From positions 1 to 64,000 of the forward strand of contig NZ_QKZO01000012.1 of NCBI RefSeq assembly GCF_003254295.1: a stretch of 64,000 nucleotides of DNA, written 5' to 3'. Source of the stretch: Rhodobacter capsulatus. Lineage in GTDB: Bacteria; Pseudomonadota; Alphaproteobacteria; Rhodobacterales; Rhodobacteraceae. The translations under genes and the position numbers were made by a program. This document shows positions 1 to 8,666 of the stretch, piece after piece. Positions within the stretch are counted from its first letter, which is position 1; each line of letters opens with the position of its first letter. The notes beneath the pieces are model-generated. The model worked only from the letters and a program-made list of their open reading frames with translations. It did no database searches and was not told where the DNA came from.

Positions 1-614
1 CCCGAAGGGATCGTCACATCTGCTTGTCGTTCTGCCGTAGCAGCACGCCAAACAGTGAAGCTGACAACACTCATCATCGGCACAAGGCCTAGAGTGCGAT
101 ACGCGCTCGGTCCGCAGTCGCTTGCACGACCAAACCGCCCACATATCTCTTCAGATAGCATCAATGTCAAAGAGCAAGGAAACAAAAACAACCGTCAGCA
201 CCAATCCCTTGGCGCATCCAGCCAGTATCATCTCCAGTTTTCCGTTTGCTTTCAGTCGCTTGCGCTTCCGTCCGCTTCCTTCCGCAACCACCGTCGCTTC
301 GGTGAGGGGTCTTCTACGGATACCCACCAACCTCCGCAACCCCCTTTTTCAAAAATCACCAAAATTTCTCGCCGCGCCCGCCAAACCCCCAGCATTCATT
401 GGGCAAAATCGAATACCCAAAAGAGAACCCCAAAACACGCCAGAAACTTTGTTGCGCAAAGGCGCCAGCGAAAGACGGAAAATTCTTGCACGCGACCGGG
501 CGACACCGGGGAATCGCAAGGAAAGCGCCCTGCCCTTCCCGCCCGGCCAAGGCCCAGTCATGCGAAGGCCCGCCATGGGGCGGGCCGGGCAAGACGGGTT
601 TCAGCGCGGACGGG
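1..614. other. No confident gene; less GC-rich leader stretch
   Basis: No reading frame here has convincing coding character. The stretch at about 130-470 is visibly richer in A and T than the rest of the window. A 62-codon frame on the minus strand (151-339) would give a basic N-terminus followed by one hydrophobic helix, so a small membrane protein cannot be excluded, but its ribosome site and codon pattern do not support a call. Confidence 0.4.
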
Positions 615-899
615 TCACATCCTTCGGGCATAGGGCGCGATCGCATCCTCGACCTCGGCGCGCGAGAACGGGCCGGTGAAGGGCCCCGGTCGGCCGTCGC
701 CGGTCAGGACGACGCCGAATTCCGCCCCCCGCCACAACAGGAAGGTGACGTTACCGTATTTCGAGACCACGGGCGGCTGCGTGGTGATTTGCGACAGTTG
801 CATGGCGATTCCCCAATCGATGGCCCCCCCAGCTTCGCGGATCGAGGTTAACCGAGAGTCAATCGCGCGCCGAAATCCGGCCTGACCGGTCGCGCTCAT
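615..899 (-). CDS. Small protein of unknown function (94 aa)
   Basis: I do not recognise this family. The frame is open much further upstream, but the ATG at 899 is preceded by a purine-rich ribosome site (AGGAAGAAAGGG) at good spacing, which decides the start. The product has a basic N-terminal third, then a segment that looks like beta strands (VVSKYGNVTFLLWRGAEFGVV) cut here by a glycine-rich turn, and ends in a short acidic helix. No signal peptide or membrane segment is visible. It stands alone, downstream of the NylB-like gene on the same strand but 333 bp away, so co-transcription is uncertain. Coding status is likely rather than certain. Confidence 0.5.
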   Translation of the reverse strand: MSATGQAGFRRAIDSRLTSIREAGGAIDWGIAMQLSQITTQPPVVSKYGNVTFLLWRGAEFGVVLTGDGRPGPFTGPFSRAEVEDAIAPYARRM

Positions 900-1232
900 T
901 TCCCTTTCTTCCTGAGCGTCGAATGCTTGCCGAGATCCCATCGGGCCCGCAGGAACATCACCGCCTGCGCCAAGACTCTTTCCGCTCAGGGGCCGAAAAT
1001 CGGGGTTTACAGGGCTGATGCGCCGCTTGCTTTCGGGATATGTCGCGGCGGAGGATCTGGCGCATCGCGGACAGGCGCAGCGGAAGCGCGGGTCGGCACG
1101 AGGGCAATGCGTGCGCCTTTGCCGCTCAGGGAACGAAGGGCCGTATCGCCTCAAGCACGACGCTTTCGATCCACACCCTGCGCCATTCACCCCCGGGTTT
1201 CTCAATCACTGGAAGCGCCTCCTCCCCGCTCG
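900..1232. other. Gene-free stretch
   Basis: This 333-bp gap lies between the small gene at 615-899 and the NylB-like gene. Frames run through it in several phases but none has a good start site or recognisable product. I see no strong terminator or repeat. Confidence 0.4.
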
Positions 1233-2573
1233 TCAGTCCTGACGCATCAGGAACTCCGCCACGGCCTGAAAGGCTGGCAGCGATGTGGGGTCGATCCGGG
1301 TGTTGGACGCGGTGGGATGAGAGGCGAAACGCACCAGAACCATGTCGGCGGCGGGGTCGACATAAATCGTCTGGCCATGCACCCCGCGCGCGGCAAAGGC
1401 GCCATGCGCATTGTGAAAGACCCACCACTGGCTGGTGTAGCTGCCACCCGGCAGCGTCGGATAGCCGCTGAACCGGGTCCGATCCCCCCCCTTCGCGATC
1501 TTTTCGACGACTTGCGCCGGAAACACCTGTTCGCCGTTGATCCTGCCCTTGTTCAGCATCAGCAAACCCAGGCGTGCCGCATCGCGCAGACCAAGGCTGA
1601 TCCCGCCCCCCGCGAAAGGCACGCCCTTGCCGTCCACGGTCTGATAGGCGTCCTGCTCGGCCCCCATGGGGCGCCAAAGGCGTTCCGAGGCCAGATCCGT
1701 CACCGCCTTGCCCGTGGTACGGCTAAGGATCCAGCCCAGCATGTCGGAATTGATGGTCTTGTAATGGAACGCCTCGCCATGGTTCCCCTCGGGCTGGACC
1801 TGCGCCAGATATTCCCAATAGCCGTCCGGCCCCTTGTAGTCGGCAGGTTTCGGAAACGGGCTGGCGGCGGCGGAATAGACCCAGATGTCGGCCTTCGGAT
1901 CGGCATAATCTTCCGAATATCTGACCCCCGTCGTCATGTCCATCACCTGACGGACGGTCGCGGTGCCAAAGGCGCTTTCGGCAACCTCGGGGATGATCTC
2001 GCCGACCCGGCGCGTGTCGTCGAGTGCCCCCTCCGCGATCAGGATCTCGGCCAGAAGGCCCGTCACCGATTTCGTCATCGACATTGCCGCATGTTTCCCG
2101 GCCGCGTCCAGGCAGCCGGAATAGCGTTCATAGACGACCCGCCCCCGGTGCAGGATCAAAATGCCGTCGGTGTAATTGGCATCGAGCGACTCTTCCCAGG
2201 TCATCGGTGTGCTCGCCCCGATCGGCAGGAAGGACAGCGCATCGATCCGGGCGCGCAGATCGGCGAAGTCCGCCGCCGGGGGATAGCTCAGCGGGACGGG
2301 GGCGCCCAATCCGCGGCTGATGGCCTCGGTCGGCAGAAACTCTCGCAGGTGGCAGACCGACCAGCGCAGTTTCGGAAAGCTGAAATAGACCTTGTCCGGC
2401 TGCGTGATGATCTTGTCCGCGGGCGGGGGGAAGCCCTGCATCCAGCCCATCACCCGCGGGTCGGACTCCCGCGCCGAGAGCGGCGCCGCCTCGGCGCTGG
2501 CGGACGTCGCGGTGGCAAGCGCAAGGACGAGCGCGGCGGTCCACAGGAACCCCTCAGTAGGCGATGACGACAT
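1233..2573 (-). CDS. NylB-type serine hydrolase of the beta-lactamase fold (6-aminohexanoate-dimer hydrolase family)
   Basis: The product (446 aa) starts with a signal peptide (hydrophobic core then ASAEA), so it acts in the periplasm. The active-site motif is SMTK in the stretch AAMSMTKSVTG, the SxxK of class C beta-lactamase and EstB-type esterases. A later YSEDYADP stretch, the NSDMLGWI segment and the C-terminal GGSYTSQWWVFHN and GVHGQTIYVDP strings follow the NylB order closely. Known family members hydrolyse amide or ester bonds; the true substrate is unknown. The ATG at 2573 has an AGGAGGA ribosome site and lies inside the last 20 bp of the upstream barrel gene, so the two are probably translated together. 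Family call is firm, substrate is not. Confidence 0.85.
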   Translation of the reverse strand: MSSSPTEGFLWTAALVLALATATSASAEAAPLSARESDPRVMGWMQGFPPPADKIITQPDKVYFSFPKLRWSVCHLREFLPTEAISRGLGAPVPLSYPPAADFADLRARIDALSFLPIGASTPMTWEESLDANYTDGILILHRGRVVYERYSGCLDAAGKHAAMSMTKSVTGLLAEILIAEGALDDTRRVGEIIPEVAESAFGTATVRQVMDMTTGVRYSEDYADPKADIWVYSAAASPFPKPADYKGPDGYWEYLAQVQPEGNHGEAFHYKTINSDMLGWILSRTTGKAVTDLASERLWRPMGAEQDAYQTVDGKGVPFAGGGISLGLRDAARLGLLMLNKGRINGEQVFPAQVVEKIAKGGDRTRFSGYPTLPGGSYTSQWWVFHNAHGAFAARGVHGQTIYVDPAADMVLVRFASHPTASNTRIDPTSLPAFQAVAEFLMRQD

Positions 2574-3981
2574 TGGCAAATCCTCCTGTCCAGGGCGATG
2601 CGTCCCGGCCGATGACCCGGTCAATTCCGGCCCCGGGAAAGGAGGCCGAGACACCGGCGGTCAGAAACGTGTTGCGGTTGATGACCCGGCTGTATTCAAG
2701 GAAAAGATCGTCGGCCAGATCGGCCGTCGTCACGCCCGCCACGACCTCGAAATCGGGATCAAGGCGGGTTCCCTGTCCGAACTGGATCGGGCTCTTCAGC
2801 TCATTGGCCCGAACATGGGCATAGCGCAGGGTCAGGCTCTCCCGGGGCGAGGGGCTGAGCTGCAGCGCAAGGGACAGGGCGTTCACGTTCGAATTGATGA
2901 AGGTCGAAGCGGATTTCGACCCCGTCGCCCAGGCGCTTGGGCTGCCCTGATAATAGAGCGGGTCGAAGCGTTCGAGGGTCGCAGTGTCCGGATCATCGCC
3001 CGAGAAGGTCTGATAGCCGAGCGTCAGCATCGGCGACCATGGCCTGTCCGCAAAGCTGTAGCCGATGGTCACCCGACCGGCCCAGGCTTCCATGTCGATG
3101 CGATCATTCCGCTGCAAGGCCAGATCGCCGGTGAAGACCCAATTGGCCAGCCCGGTGTCGAAGGGATTTGTCTTCGCGTAAATGTTCAGCGTCCTGGTCG
3201 CCTCGCGCCCGCCCGCAAGGATCGAGGGCGCCCCGATGCCCCCCGGCGCGGCCACGGGATAGGGCGACCCGGAGCGGATCACGTCGACGTAAGTCGCGCC
3301 GATATAGCCCCCTTTCGGGTCGTCAAAGCGCAGATCAAGGCCCGCCAGGGCATTCCTGCCATCCTGGCCCGGCAATTCGTTCGGGTCCAGATAGAAAGCC
3401 GATCCGGTGACAGGCCCGTGCGACAGCTTGCCGAGGGCGGCCATTTCCCAGGCCTTGCGCGGCCCGAACTTGAGCGCGCCGCGTTCAAAGCCGTTCGTCG
3501 CGCCATTCGCCACCAGCATCCCGGTTCCGAAAGACACCTCGCGCGGTCCCAGCGACAGATCATAGGAGATGCCCTCGCTTTCCCCGCCGCGCAGGGCGAG
3601 ATAGGCCTCTTCAAGCGTCGTCGCGCCGCTGTCCTGCGCGGCGAAGGCATCGGTGCCAAAGGTATGGGACAGAACCGCCGAGGCCCCGCCATAAAGCACG
3701 GCGCCGCCGTCCAGCCGCGCTTCAAAGCTGAGCCCGGGCTTGAGGTAGCTTTCGAGCCAGTCCGTATCGGGATCAAACCCGCTTGCGGGCGCCGTTGTCG
3801 CCGCAAGATCCCAAAAGAGATTGCTTTCGCTGACCGCATTCAGCCCGCCCTGAAGATGCCAGCGCAGGGTGAAACCGTCGCGCGCAAAAAGGGTGGTTTC
3901 TTGCGCCAGCGCGGGCTGCACGGCGGAGGGCAGCGCCGAAACGAGGAAGACAACCGCGCCGGGGAGACAGAACCTTCGCAT
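2554..3981 (-). CDS. Outer-membrane beta-barrel, alginate-export-type porin
   Basis: The product is about 475 aa with a clear signal peptide (LPGAVVFLVSALPSAVQPALAQ). The rest alternates hydrophobic and polar residues with many aromatic ends, and finishes in a strand with a C-terminal aromatic (VVIAY), typical of an outer-membrane barrel. The YQTFSGDDPDT and RFDPLYYQG strings fit the alginate-export (AlgE-like) family. That family forms anion-selective or polymer-export channels. An in-frame TTG at 4017 is possible, but the ATG at 3981 places the signal peptide properly. The gene overlaps the NylB-type hydrolase by 20 bp, which suggests that the porin brings in the amide or ester that the hydrolase cuts. 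Confidence 0.75.
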   Translation of the reverse strand: MRRFCLPGAVVFLVSALPSAVQPALAQETTLFARDGFTLRWHLQGGLNAVSESNLFWDLAATTAPASGFDPDTDWLESYLKPGLSFEARLDGGAVLYGGASAVLSHTFGTDAFAAQDSGATTLEEAYLALRGGESEGISYDLSLGPREVSFGTGMLVANGATNGFERGALKFGPRKAWEMAALGKLSHGPVTGSAFYLDPNELPGQDGRNALAGLDLRFDDPKGGYIGATYVDVIRSGSPYPVAAPGGIGAPSILAGGREATRTLNIYAKTNPFDTGLANWVFTGDLALQRNDRIDMEAWAGRVTIGYSFADRPWSPMLTLGYQTFSGDDPDTATLERFDPLYYQGSPSAWATGSKSASTFINSNVNALSLALQLSPSPRESLTLRYAHVRANELKSPIQFGQGTRLDPDFEVVAGVTTADLADDLFLEYSRVINRNTFLTAGVSASFPGAGIDRVIGRDASPWTGGFANVVIAY

Positions 3982-4347
3982 CGACCACCGCCCCGCGATC
4001 ACCAGCGGCCCCGTCAACGTTCGCGCTCAGGAGTGAGCCTGCCCGGGCGTGGCGTGATGACAAGCATTTCAAGTTCGGATGTTTCCAGAAGACCTTGGCG
4101 AACTATGCCGCGACCGATCCGCTCGATCAACAACTTTTGGTTGCGACCGCGAGGCGAGGATGAGGTTTCCTCTCATGTCGTGTTATGTTCTTCGGAAATC
4201 GTCAATCACCACCTGCCGGCTTTTTCCAGAGGTCACCAGGTTCGGGTCTTCTTCGATCAGGCTGCGGGTCTGGGCCGGCGCAAGGGGTGTGCAGGCAAAG
4301 CAGAGATGCAGGTGCTGTTCCGTACATGGCAGGTGGGGCAAAGCGGA
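3982..4347. other. Gene-free stretch
   Basis: This 366-bp region separates the barrel gene from the AraC gene, both on the minus strand. It should hold the promoter of the barrel-hydrolase pair. No open frame with a recognisable product and no clear hairpin terminator was seen. Confidence 0.4.
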
Positions 4348-5247
4348 TCAGGCCCCGGTCTGCGGCGCCAGCCCCTTTCGGATCGCGACCCTGTCGCGGC
4401 CGGGCGGGGCGCCGAACATGCGGCGGTATTCGCGGCTGAATTGCGACGGGCTCTCGTAGCCGATCGCATAGCCGACCCGGGCGACATCGGCCGCGTCGGA
4501 CAAAAGCAGCCGCCGCGCCTCCTGCAGGCGCAGCTGCTTTTGATATTGCACCGGCGTCATCGCCGTCACCGCCTTGAAATGGCGATGAAAGGTGGCGGGG
4601 CTCATGGCCGCGACCTCGGCCAGCCGCGCGATCTGGAGCTGCTCGGCGAAGCTGTCCCGGATCTGCGCGATGGCGCGGCCGATCCGCGCCGCGGGACTGC
4701 CCGCCAGCCCGATCTGGCGCAGCGCGGGCCCCATCGGGCCCTGCAGCAGCCGCCAGGTGATCTCGCGCCGGATCAGCGGCGCGAGGATCGCGACATCGCG
4801 CGGCCGCTCGCACAGCTGCAACAGCCGCAACAGCGGCTCCTGCAGCTCGGCCCCGAGACGATGCACCGCCAGCGCCGGGCCGGGCGGGATATCGGCGGCC
4901 GCGCCCATCTCGCACAGCAGGTCGGTGATCGTCGCGGGCTCCAGCGCCAGGCTGAAGGCGAGATAGGGGCGTTCCGGCGTGGCCTCGGTGATCTCGGCAC
5001 GGATCGGCACCTCCATCGAGGCGATCAGGCATTTTCCCGCGTCATAGCAAAAGGCCCGGTCCCCCAGCATGCTGATCTTGGCGCCCTGCACCACGACGCA
5101 GAGCGAGGGGCGGTAAACCGCATGAATCGGCCCGGTCGGGGCCGAAACCGCGGTCAGATACAGCCCCTCAAGGGGCGTTTCGCGGCCATGCGCCTGCCAC
5201 AGGCGGGCGATCGCGTCTCTCAGCGGGGCAAGGCTGTCCGTGTCCAT
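4348..5247 (-). CDS. AraC-family transcriptional regulator
   Basis: The 299-aa product has an N-terminal cupin-like sensor domain of the AraC_N type (about 1-185) and a C-terminal pair of helix-turn-helix units (about 200-290). The latter shows LAEVAAMSPATFHRHFKAVTAM in two parts and the signature GYESPSQFSREYRRMFG. Regulators of this class usually sit next to, and control, an aldo-keto reductase or short-chain dehydrogenase. Here the adjacent plus-strand region holds only the tail of such a reductase, so its usual target may be lost. The ATG at 5247 is chosen because the sensor domain begins right after it; the upstream codons of the open frame have no family similarity. Confidence 0.9.
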   Translation of the reverse strand: MDTDSLAPLRDAIARLWQAHGRETPLEGLYLTAVSAPTGPIHAVYRPSLCVVVQGAKISMLGDRAFCYDAGKCLIASMEVPIRAEITEATPERPYLAFSLALEPATITDLLCEMGAAADIPPGPALAVHRLGAELQEPLLRLLQLCERPRDVAILAPLIRREITWRLLQGPMGPALRQIGLAGSPAARIGRAIAQIRDSFAEQLQIARLAEVAAMSPATFHRHFKAVTAMTPVQYQKQLRLQEARRLLLSDAADVARVGYAIGYESPSQFSREYRRMFGAPPGRDRVAIRKGLAPQTGA

Positions 5248-5400
5248 GACCGGCAGGCTATCCGTCTTCGCGTGATCGCGCAGCCCGCAATCGGCGCGAA
5301 TGAGAGGATCGTGCAAGATTTCGCGAGGATCGGCGTCGCGCCCCGCAGCCTTGCGGGCCTGTCTTTGCGGCAACCGGGCGGCCTGCGGGTTTCCCTCGGG

Positions 5401-5600
5401 CAAATACGGCGCGGGATCGCCACGGCCCGGGGCTGCTCGGTGGCGCAGGTGGCGCTGGCCTGGCTTTTGCATCAGCCGGTGGTGACCTCGGTGATCGTCG
5501 GCGCGAAGCGGGTCGATCAGCTGGCCGATAACATCGGCGCGACCGGGCCGCGGCCTGCGCCCGAGGATCTGGCGGCGGTCGGGCGAAACCCCGCAGTCAA
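5401..5600 (+). pseudogene. 3' remnant of an aldo-keto reductase gene
   Basis: In the forward frame this stretch reads ARGCSVAQVALAWLLHQP, then VTSVIVGAKRVDQLADNIGA and PEDLAAV. That is the C-terminal cofactor-binding region of aldo-keto reductases, where the alanine-tryptophan helix and the GAxRxxQLxDN motif contact NADPH. The catalytic Asp-Tyr-Lys-His core (about 200 residues) is missing, and similarity stops after EDLAAV where an aspartate-rich tail is expected. A different frame just upstream (5388-5420) reads GFPSGKYGAG, which may be another scrap of the same gene. It faces the AraC gene that such reductases usually accompany. Confidence 0.7.
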
Positions 5601-5604
5601 GCCG

Positions 5605-6009
5605 TCACGGCGCGCTGGCGAAAAGACGGCGCGTCAGCGCAAAGGCCCGCTCCGCCCGGGCCGCGATCTGCGGCGGCGTCAGCGGCGCCTGCCGCCCCAG
5701 CGCCTGTCGCATCTGCCCCTCGCCGAAAAGCAGGCTGACATAGGTCTCGGCCGCCTCGGCCGGGTCCGTGTCGGGGGCAAAGCGGCCCGTCGCAATCACC
5801 TCGGCGAGACGCCCGGTTTCGGCGGCATCGACGATGGCGGCGCGGTTCAGGATGACCGCCTTGTCGCTGCTGATGAAGGCCAGAAGCAGCGGCCCAAGCT
5901 GGTCCAGCGCCGCCAGCGGATCGGCCTGCCCGGCAAGCGCCGCGTCCAGATGCGCGCTGACCCGCCCCCGTTTCGCCTGTGCCCGGGTCAGGATCCGGGC
6001 CCCTTTGCA
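5605..6009 (-). pseudogene. Truncated TetR-family regulator lacking its DNA-binding domain
   Basis: The open frame from the stop at 6010 to the stop at 5605 gives about 134 residues resembling the C-terminal ligand-binding half of a TetR regulator (LAAHxDQLGPLLLAF-like start, then NRAAIVDAAETGRLAEVIA and TYVSLLFGEGQMRQALG). The N-terminal helix-turn-helix of about 50 residues is absent. The 5' end runs into the last codons of the threonine dehydratase-like gene, on the same strand, where the frame is blocked by a stop. There is no proper start codon; a GTG at 5799 would give only 64 residues. A deletion that joined the two genes is the likely cause. Confidence 0.65.
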
Positions 6010-6974
6010 TCACCGGGGCATCGCCCGGCGAGCACTTCCAGAAAGATCTCGCGGTCGATGTTGCCGCCGCTCAGGATCACCGCGGCGCGCTTGCCCGCAT
6101 GGCGGGCGCGACAGTGCATCAGCCCCGCCAGCGCCGCGGCACCTGCGCCTTCGGCAAGGTTGTGGGTGTCGGCAAACAGCACCCGCATCGCTTCGGCGAT
6201 CTCCTCCTCCGTCACCTCGATCAGATCGGCGGCCCCGCGCAGGATCACCTCCAGCGCCTCGGGCGGCGGCTCGCGGCAGGCAACCCCGTCCGCGAAAGTC
6301 TGCGCCGCAAGGCCGGGCACCGGATGACCGGCGCGAAAGGCCCGCGCAAAGGCCGGGGCGCCCTTCGCCACCACGCCGACGATCTCGGTCGAAAGCCCCA
6401 GAAGATCGCGCATCGCGATCAGCCCGCAGAGACCCGAGCCCATGCCCACCGGCACGAAGACCACGTCGATCCCCTGCCAATCGGAAAACAGCTCAAGCGC
6501 ATAGGTCGCGACGCCCTGCACCAGATCGCGGTGGAACGACGGCACCATCCGATACCCCCGCGCCTTTGCCTCGGCGGCGGCCCGCGCCCGGGCGGCGTCG
6601 AAATCCTCGCCCGCGATCAGCACCTCGCCGCCAAAGGCCCGCATCGCGGCATTCTTCTCGACCGAATTGCCCTTGGGCACCACGATCAGCGCCGGAATGC
6701 CCGCCGCCCGCGCGCCCATCGCGATCGACTGGCCGTGATTGCCCCGCGTCGCGGTCACCACCCCCGGCGGCAGCGCGGCCCGGCGCAGCCGTTCCATGTA
6801 AACCAGCCCGCCACGCGCCTTGAACGACCCGGTGGGCGTGTGGTTCTCGTGCTTGACGATCACCTCGAGCCCCAGCCGCGCCGCCAGAAGCGGCCAGGCA
6901 TAGGCGGGCGTGGGCGGCACGCGCGGCCGCAGGATCGACACGGCATCGGCGATCTCGTCATCGGTGAACTGCAT
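5988..6974 (-). CDS. Threonine dehydratase-like PLP enzyme (serine/threonine ammonia-lyase family)
   Basis: The 328-aa product belongs to fold type II PLP enzymes. The PLP lysine is in TGSFKARG near residue 52, the asparagine loop is ATRGNHGQSIA, and the glycine-rich phosphate loop is VGMGSGLCG. The serine or threonine near the C-terminus is in ILSGGNID. It has no C-terminal ACT regulatory domain, so it matches short catabolic-type dehydratases that make 2-oxobutyrate from threonine, or a related hydroxy-amino-acid lyase or racemase. The ATG at 6974 has an AGGAGGG ribosome site. A divergent AraC regulator at 7140 is its probable controller. Its 3' end abuts the truncated TetR remnant, so its last few residues may be altered. 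Confidence 0.85.
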   Translation of the reverse strand: MQFTDDEIADAVSILRPRVPPTPAYAWPLLAARLGLEVIVKHENHTPTGSFKARGGLVYMERLRRAALPPGVVTATRGNHGQSIAMGARAAGIPALIVVPKGNSVEKNAAMRAFGGEVLIAGEDFDAARARAAAEAKARGYRMVPSFHRDLVQGVATYALELFSDWQGIDVVFVPVGMGSGLCGLIAMRDLLGLSTEIVGVVAKGAPAFARAFRAGHPVPGLAAQTFADGVACREPPPEALEVILRGAADLIEVTEEEIAEAMRVLFADTHNLAEGAGAAALAGLMHCRARHAGKRAAVILSGGNIDREIFLEVLAGRCPGDAKGPGS

Positions 6975-6990
6975 CGCACCCTCCTGTTTC

Positions 6991-7016
6991 GGGCTTCCGG
7001 TTCGGGCTTCCGGTTC
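6991..7016. repeat. Two tandem copies of a 13-bp unit in a divergent promoter
   Basis: The unit GGGCTTCCGGTTC occurs at 6991-7003 and again at 7004-7016, followed by a further GGGC. It lies 17 bp upstream of the threonine dehydratase-like start and about 125 bp before the divergent AraC gene. Direct repeats at this place may be AraC half-sites, though a simple slippage repeat is equally possible. Confidence 0.5.
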
Positions 7017-7139
7017 GGGCCGCTGTAGCAGCCCTCAGGGCGCCGGGCTTTCACGGATCGCACATGAAATTGCGCCAAACCCGCAAGCGGGGCTGCGCGG
7101 GGGGCTGCACGACGGCGCGCGGTGCGCTAGGCTCTCCCC

Positions 7140-7997
7140 ATGGGCAAGGCATCGCAGCAGACCGCCCCGGGCACGGGGGTTCTTCGGGCGCAGATCGGGC
7201 GCTGGCGGGCCGAGCTTTGGCCCGAAGCGCCCTATTCGGTGCGCTACACCCCGGACGCCGGGGTGTTGGGCTTTGCCTTTGATCCGCAAACGGGGGAACA
7301 TGCCTTTGGCGCCGACCGCCGACAGGTCTTCGTCGCGCGGGCGGGGGGCCTGGCCTGGGTCCCGGCCGGCTGCGATGTCTATTCCGCCTCCGACCGGGGC
7401 GGCGCCTATCTGCGGATCGAGGGGCTTTGCGGCCCCGACCGACCGATGCGCGACCTGCCGGACCGGGGCGCCGAGGTCGCGGCACAGGCGCTGCGCCGAA
7501 CGCTTCTGGGCGGCGCGGATCCGCTGCAGGCCGAAGCGCAGATCCTGACACTGGCCGCGCGGCTTGCGGCGGTGAATGGCGCCGCCCCGGCCCGCCCCAA
7601 AGGGTGGATGACGCCGCAGCGGCTGCGCCGGATCGACGCCCTGATCGAGGCGCGGCTTGACGAACCTCTCCTTGTTTCGGAGCTTGCGGCGGCGCTGGAC
7701 CTGTCGCCCGGCTTCTTTGCCCGCGCCTTTCGCGAGGTGACGGGGCGCTCGCCGCGCGCCCATATCCTGGCCCGCCGCCTGAACCGGGCGCTGGAGATGG
7801 TGCGCAGCACGCCCCGACCGCTGGCCGAGATCGCCGCCGCCTGCGGCTTTGCCTCGCATGCGCATATGAGCGCGCAGTTCCGCGCCCGGCTGGGCATCGC
7901 GCCGAGCGATCTGCGCTGCGCCTTCCCGACGCGGGTCTTGCCGGGGGGAGCCGCGTCGGAAGCGCGGCGCTTGCGCCCCCCGGCGCCGATCCCTTGA
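7140..7997 (+). CDS. AraC-family transcriptional regulator
   Basis: The 285-aa product has an N-terminal sensor part of about 170 residues with no close family match visible, and a C-terminal AraC DNA-binding domain (about 160-265). The latter shows LAAALDLSPGFFARAFREVTG followed by the second helix-turn-helix with AAACGFASHAHMSAQFRARLG. The C-terminal end is arginine and proline rich. It is divergent from the threonine dehydratase-like gene with 165 bp between starts, the usual layout for a regulator and its target. The ATG at 7140 is the first of the frame; no strong ribosome site is present, so translation may be weak. Confidence 0.85.
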   Translation: MGKASQQTAPGTGVLRAQIGRWRAELWPEAPYSVRYTPDAGVLGFAFDPQTGEHAFGADRRQVFVARAGGLAWVPAGCDVYSASDRGGAYLRIEGLCGPDRPMRDLPDRGAEVAAQALRRTLLGGADPLQAEAQILTLAARLAAVNGAAPARPKGWMTPQRLRRIDALIEARLDEPLLVSELAAALDLSPGFFARAFREVTGRSPRAHILARRLNRALEMVRSTPRPLAEIAAACGFASHAHMSAQFRARLGIAPSDLRCAFPTRVLPGGAASEARRLRPPAPIP

Positions 7998-8041
7998 GGC
8001 TGTCGCCGGCCCGAGGACGCGGCGGGCGGCGCCGTTTTCGA

Positions 8042-8069
8042 TTGTCCCGAGATCAATATCGGCTATGGT
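8042..8069 (+). promoter_or_regulatory. Possible sigma-70 promoter for the ydcF-like/Mur-NRPS pair
   Basis: A TTGTCC -35 element (8042-8047) and a TATGGT -10 element (8064-8069) are separated by 16 bp and lie 33 bp before the GTG start of the YdcF-like gene. This was found by eye only. Confidence 0.35.
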
Positions 8070-8102
8070 CGCGGCACGAATGCGCCGACTTGAGGACGCC
8101 GT

Positions 8103-8666
8103 GTGAACCCATACGATAGCCGAAGCGCCATCAGCGCCTTCCTGTTCAAGAAATGCCCCCCGGAAGCCGTGGATCTGGCCTTTGTCTTCTGCAGCCCGAC
8201 GCTCAGCAGCCTCGATCCGGCCATCGCACTCTATAAAGCGGGGCTGACCCCGAAACTGCTGCTCTCGGGCGCGGGCACGGCCATCGACGGATCGGTGGAA
8301 TGGGCGTTCTATCGCGATCATGCCCTCGCCTCGGGCGTGGCGGAAAGCGCGCTGCTGCTTGAAAAGACCGCCCGCAACACCGCCGAGAACGCGGCCTTCG
8401 GGGCGGCGCTGATCGAGAAGGAACTGGGCTGGGCGCAGGTCCGCAGTCTTGCCGTGTGCGCCAAGCCCTTTCACATGCGGCGCGCGATCATGACGCTGCG
8501 CCCGCATGTCCCGGCCGGGGTGCGGCTGATCGCCCAGCCCCCGGACGATCCCGGCGATCTTGCCGCGGAAACCTGGTGGCAGACCGCGCAGGGCCGCGCG
8601 CGCGTCTTCGCGGAATTGGAAAAGATCGGCGCCTATGCCCGCAAGGGAGATCTGGGCGATGTCTGA
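8103..8666 (+). CDS. YdcF/SanA-like DUF218 protein
   Basis: The 187-aa product fits the DUF218 (YdcF/ElyC/SanA) family: an early strand ending in FCSPT, a glycine-rich loop LLLSGAGT, a conserved ARNTAENAAFG stretch, and a late strand with CAKPFHMRRAIMTL. Members of the family are linked to cell-envelope polymer metabolism, and YdcF binds S-adenosylmethionine. There is no membrane anchor or signal, so this one looks cytoplasmic. Translation starts at a GTG at 8103. The stop overlaps the start of the Mur ligase-NRPS gene by 8 bp, so the two are almost certainly coupled and probably act on the same molecule. Confidence 0.8.
   Translation: MNPYDSRSAISAFLFKKCPPEAVDLAFVFCSPTLSSLDPAIALYKAGLTPKLLLSGAGTAIDGSVEWAFYRDHALASGVAESALLLEKTARNTAENAAFGAALIEKELGWAQVRSLAVCAKPFHMRRAIMTLRPHVPAGVRLIAQPPDDPGDLAAETWWQTAQGRARVFAELEKIGAYARKGDLGDV

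Noticed and set aside
4202-4347. A tail extension of the AraC gene or a separate small gene before 4348
   Set aside because: The extra frame is out of phase with the AraC domain and has no ribosome site or family similarity.
2392-6327. A 1311-codon open frame on the plus strand
   Set aside because: It crosses three genes on the opposite strand and has no family signal except the short aldo-keto reductase tail, which is kept as a remnant.
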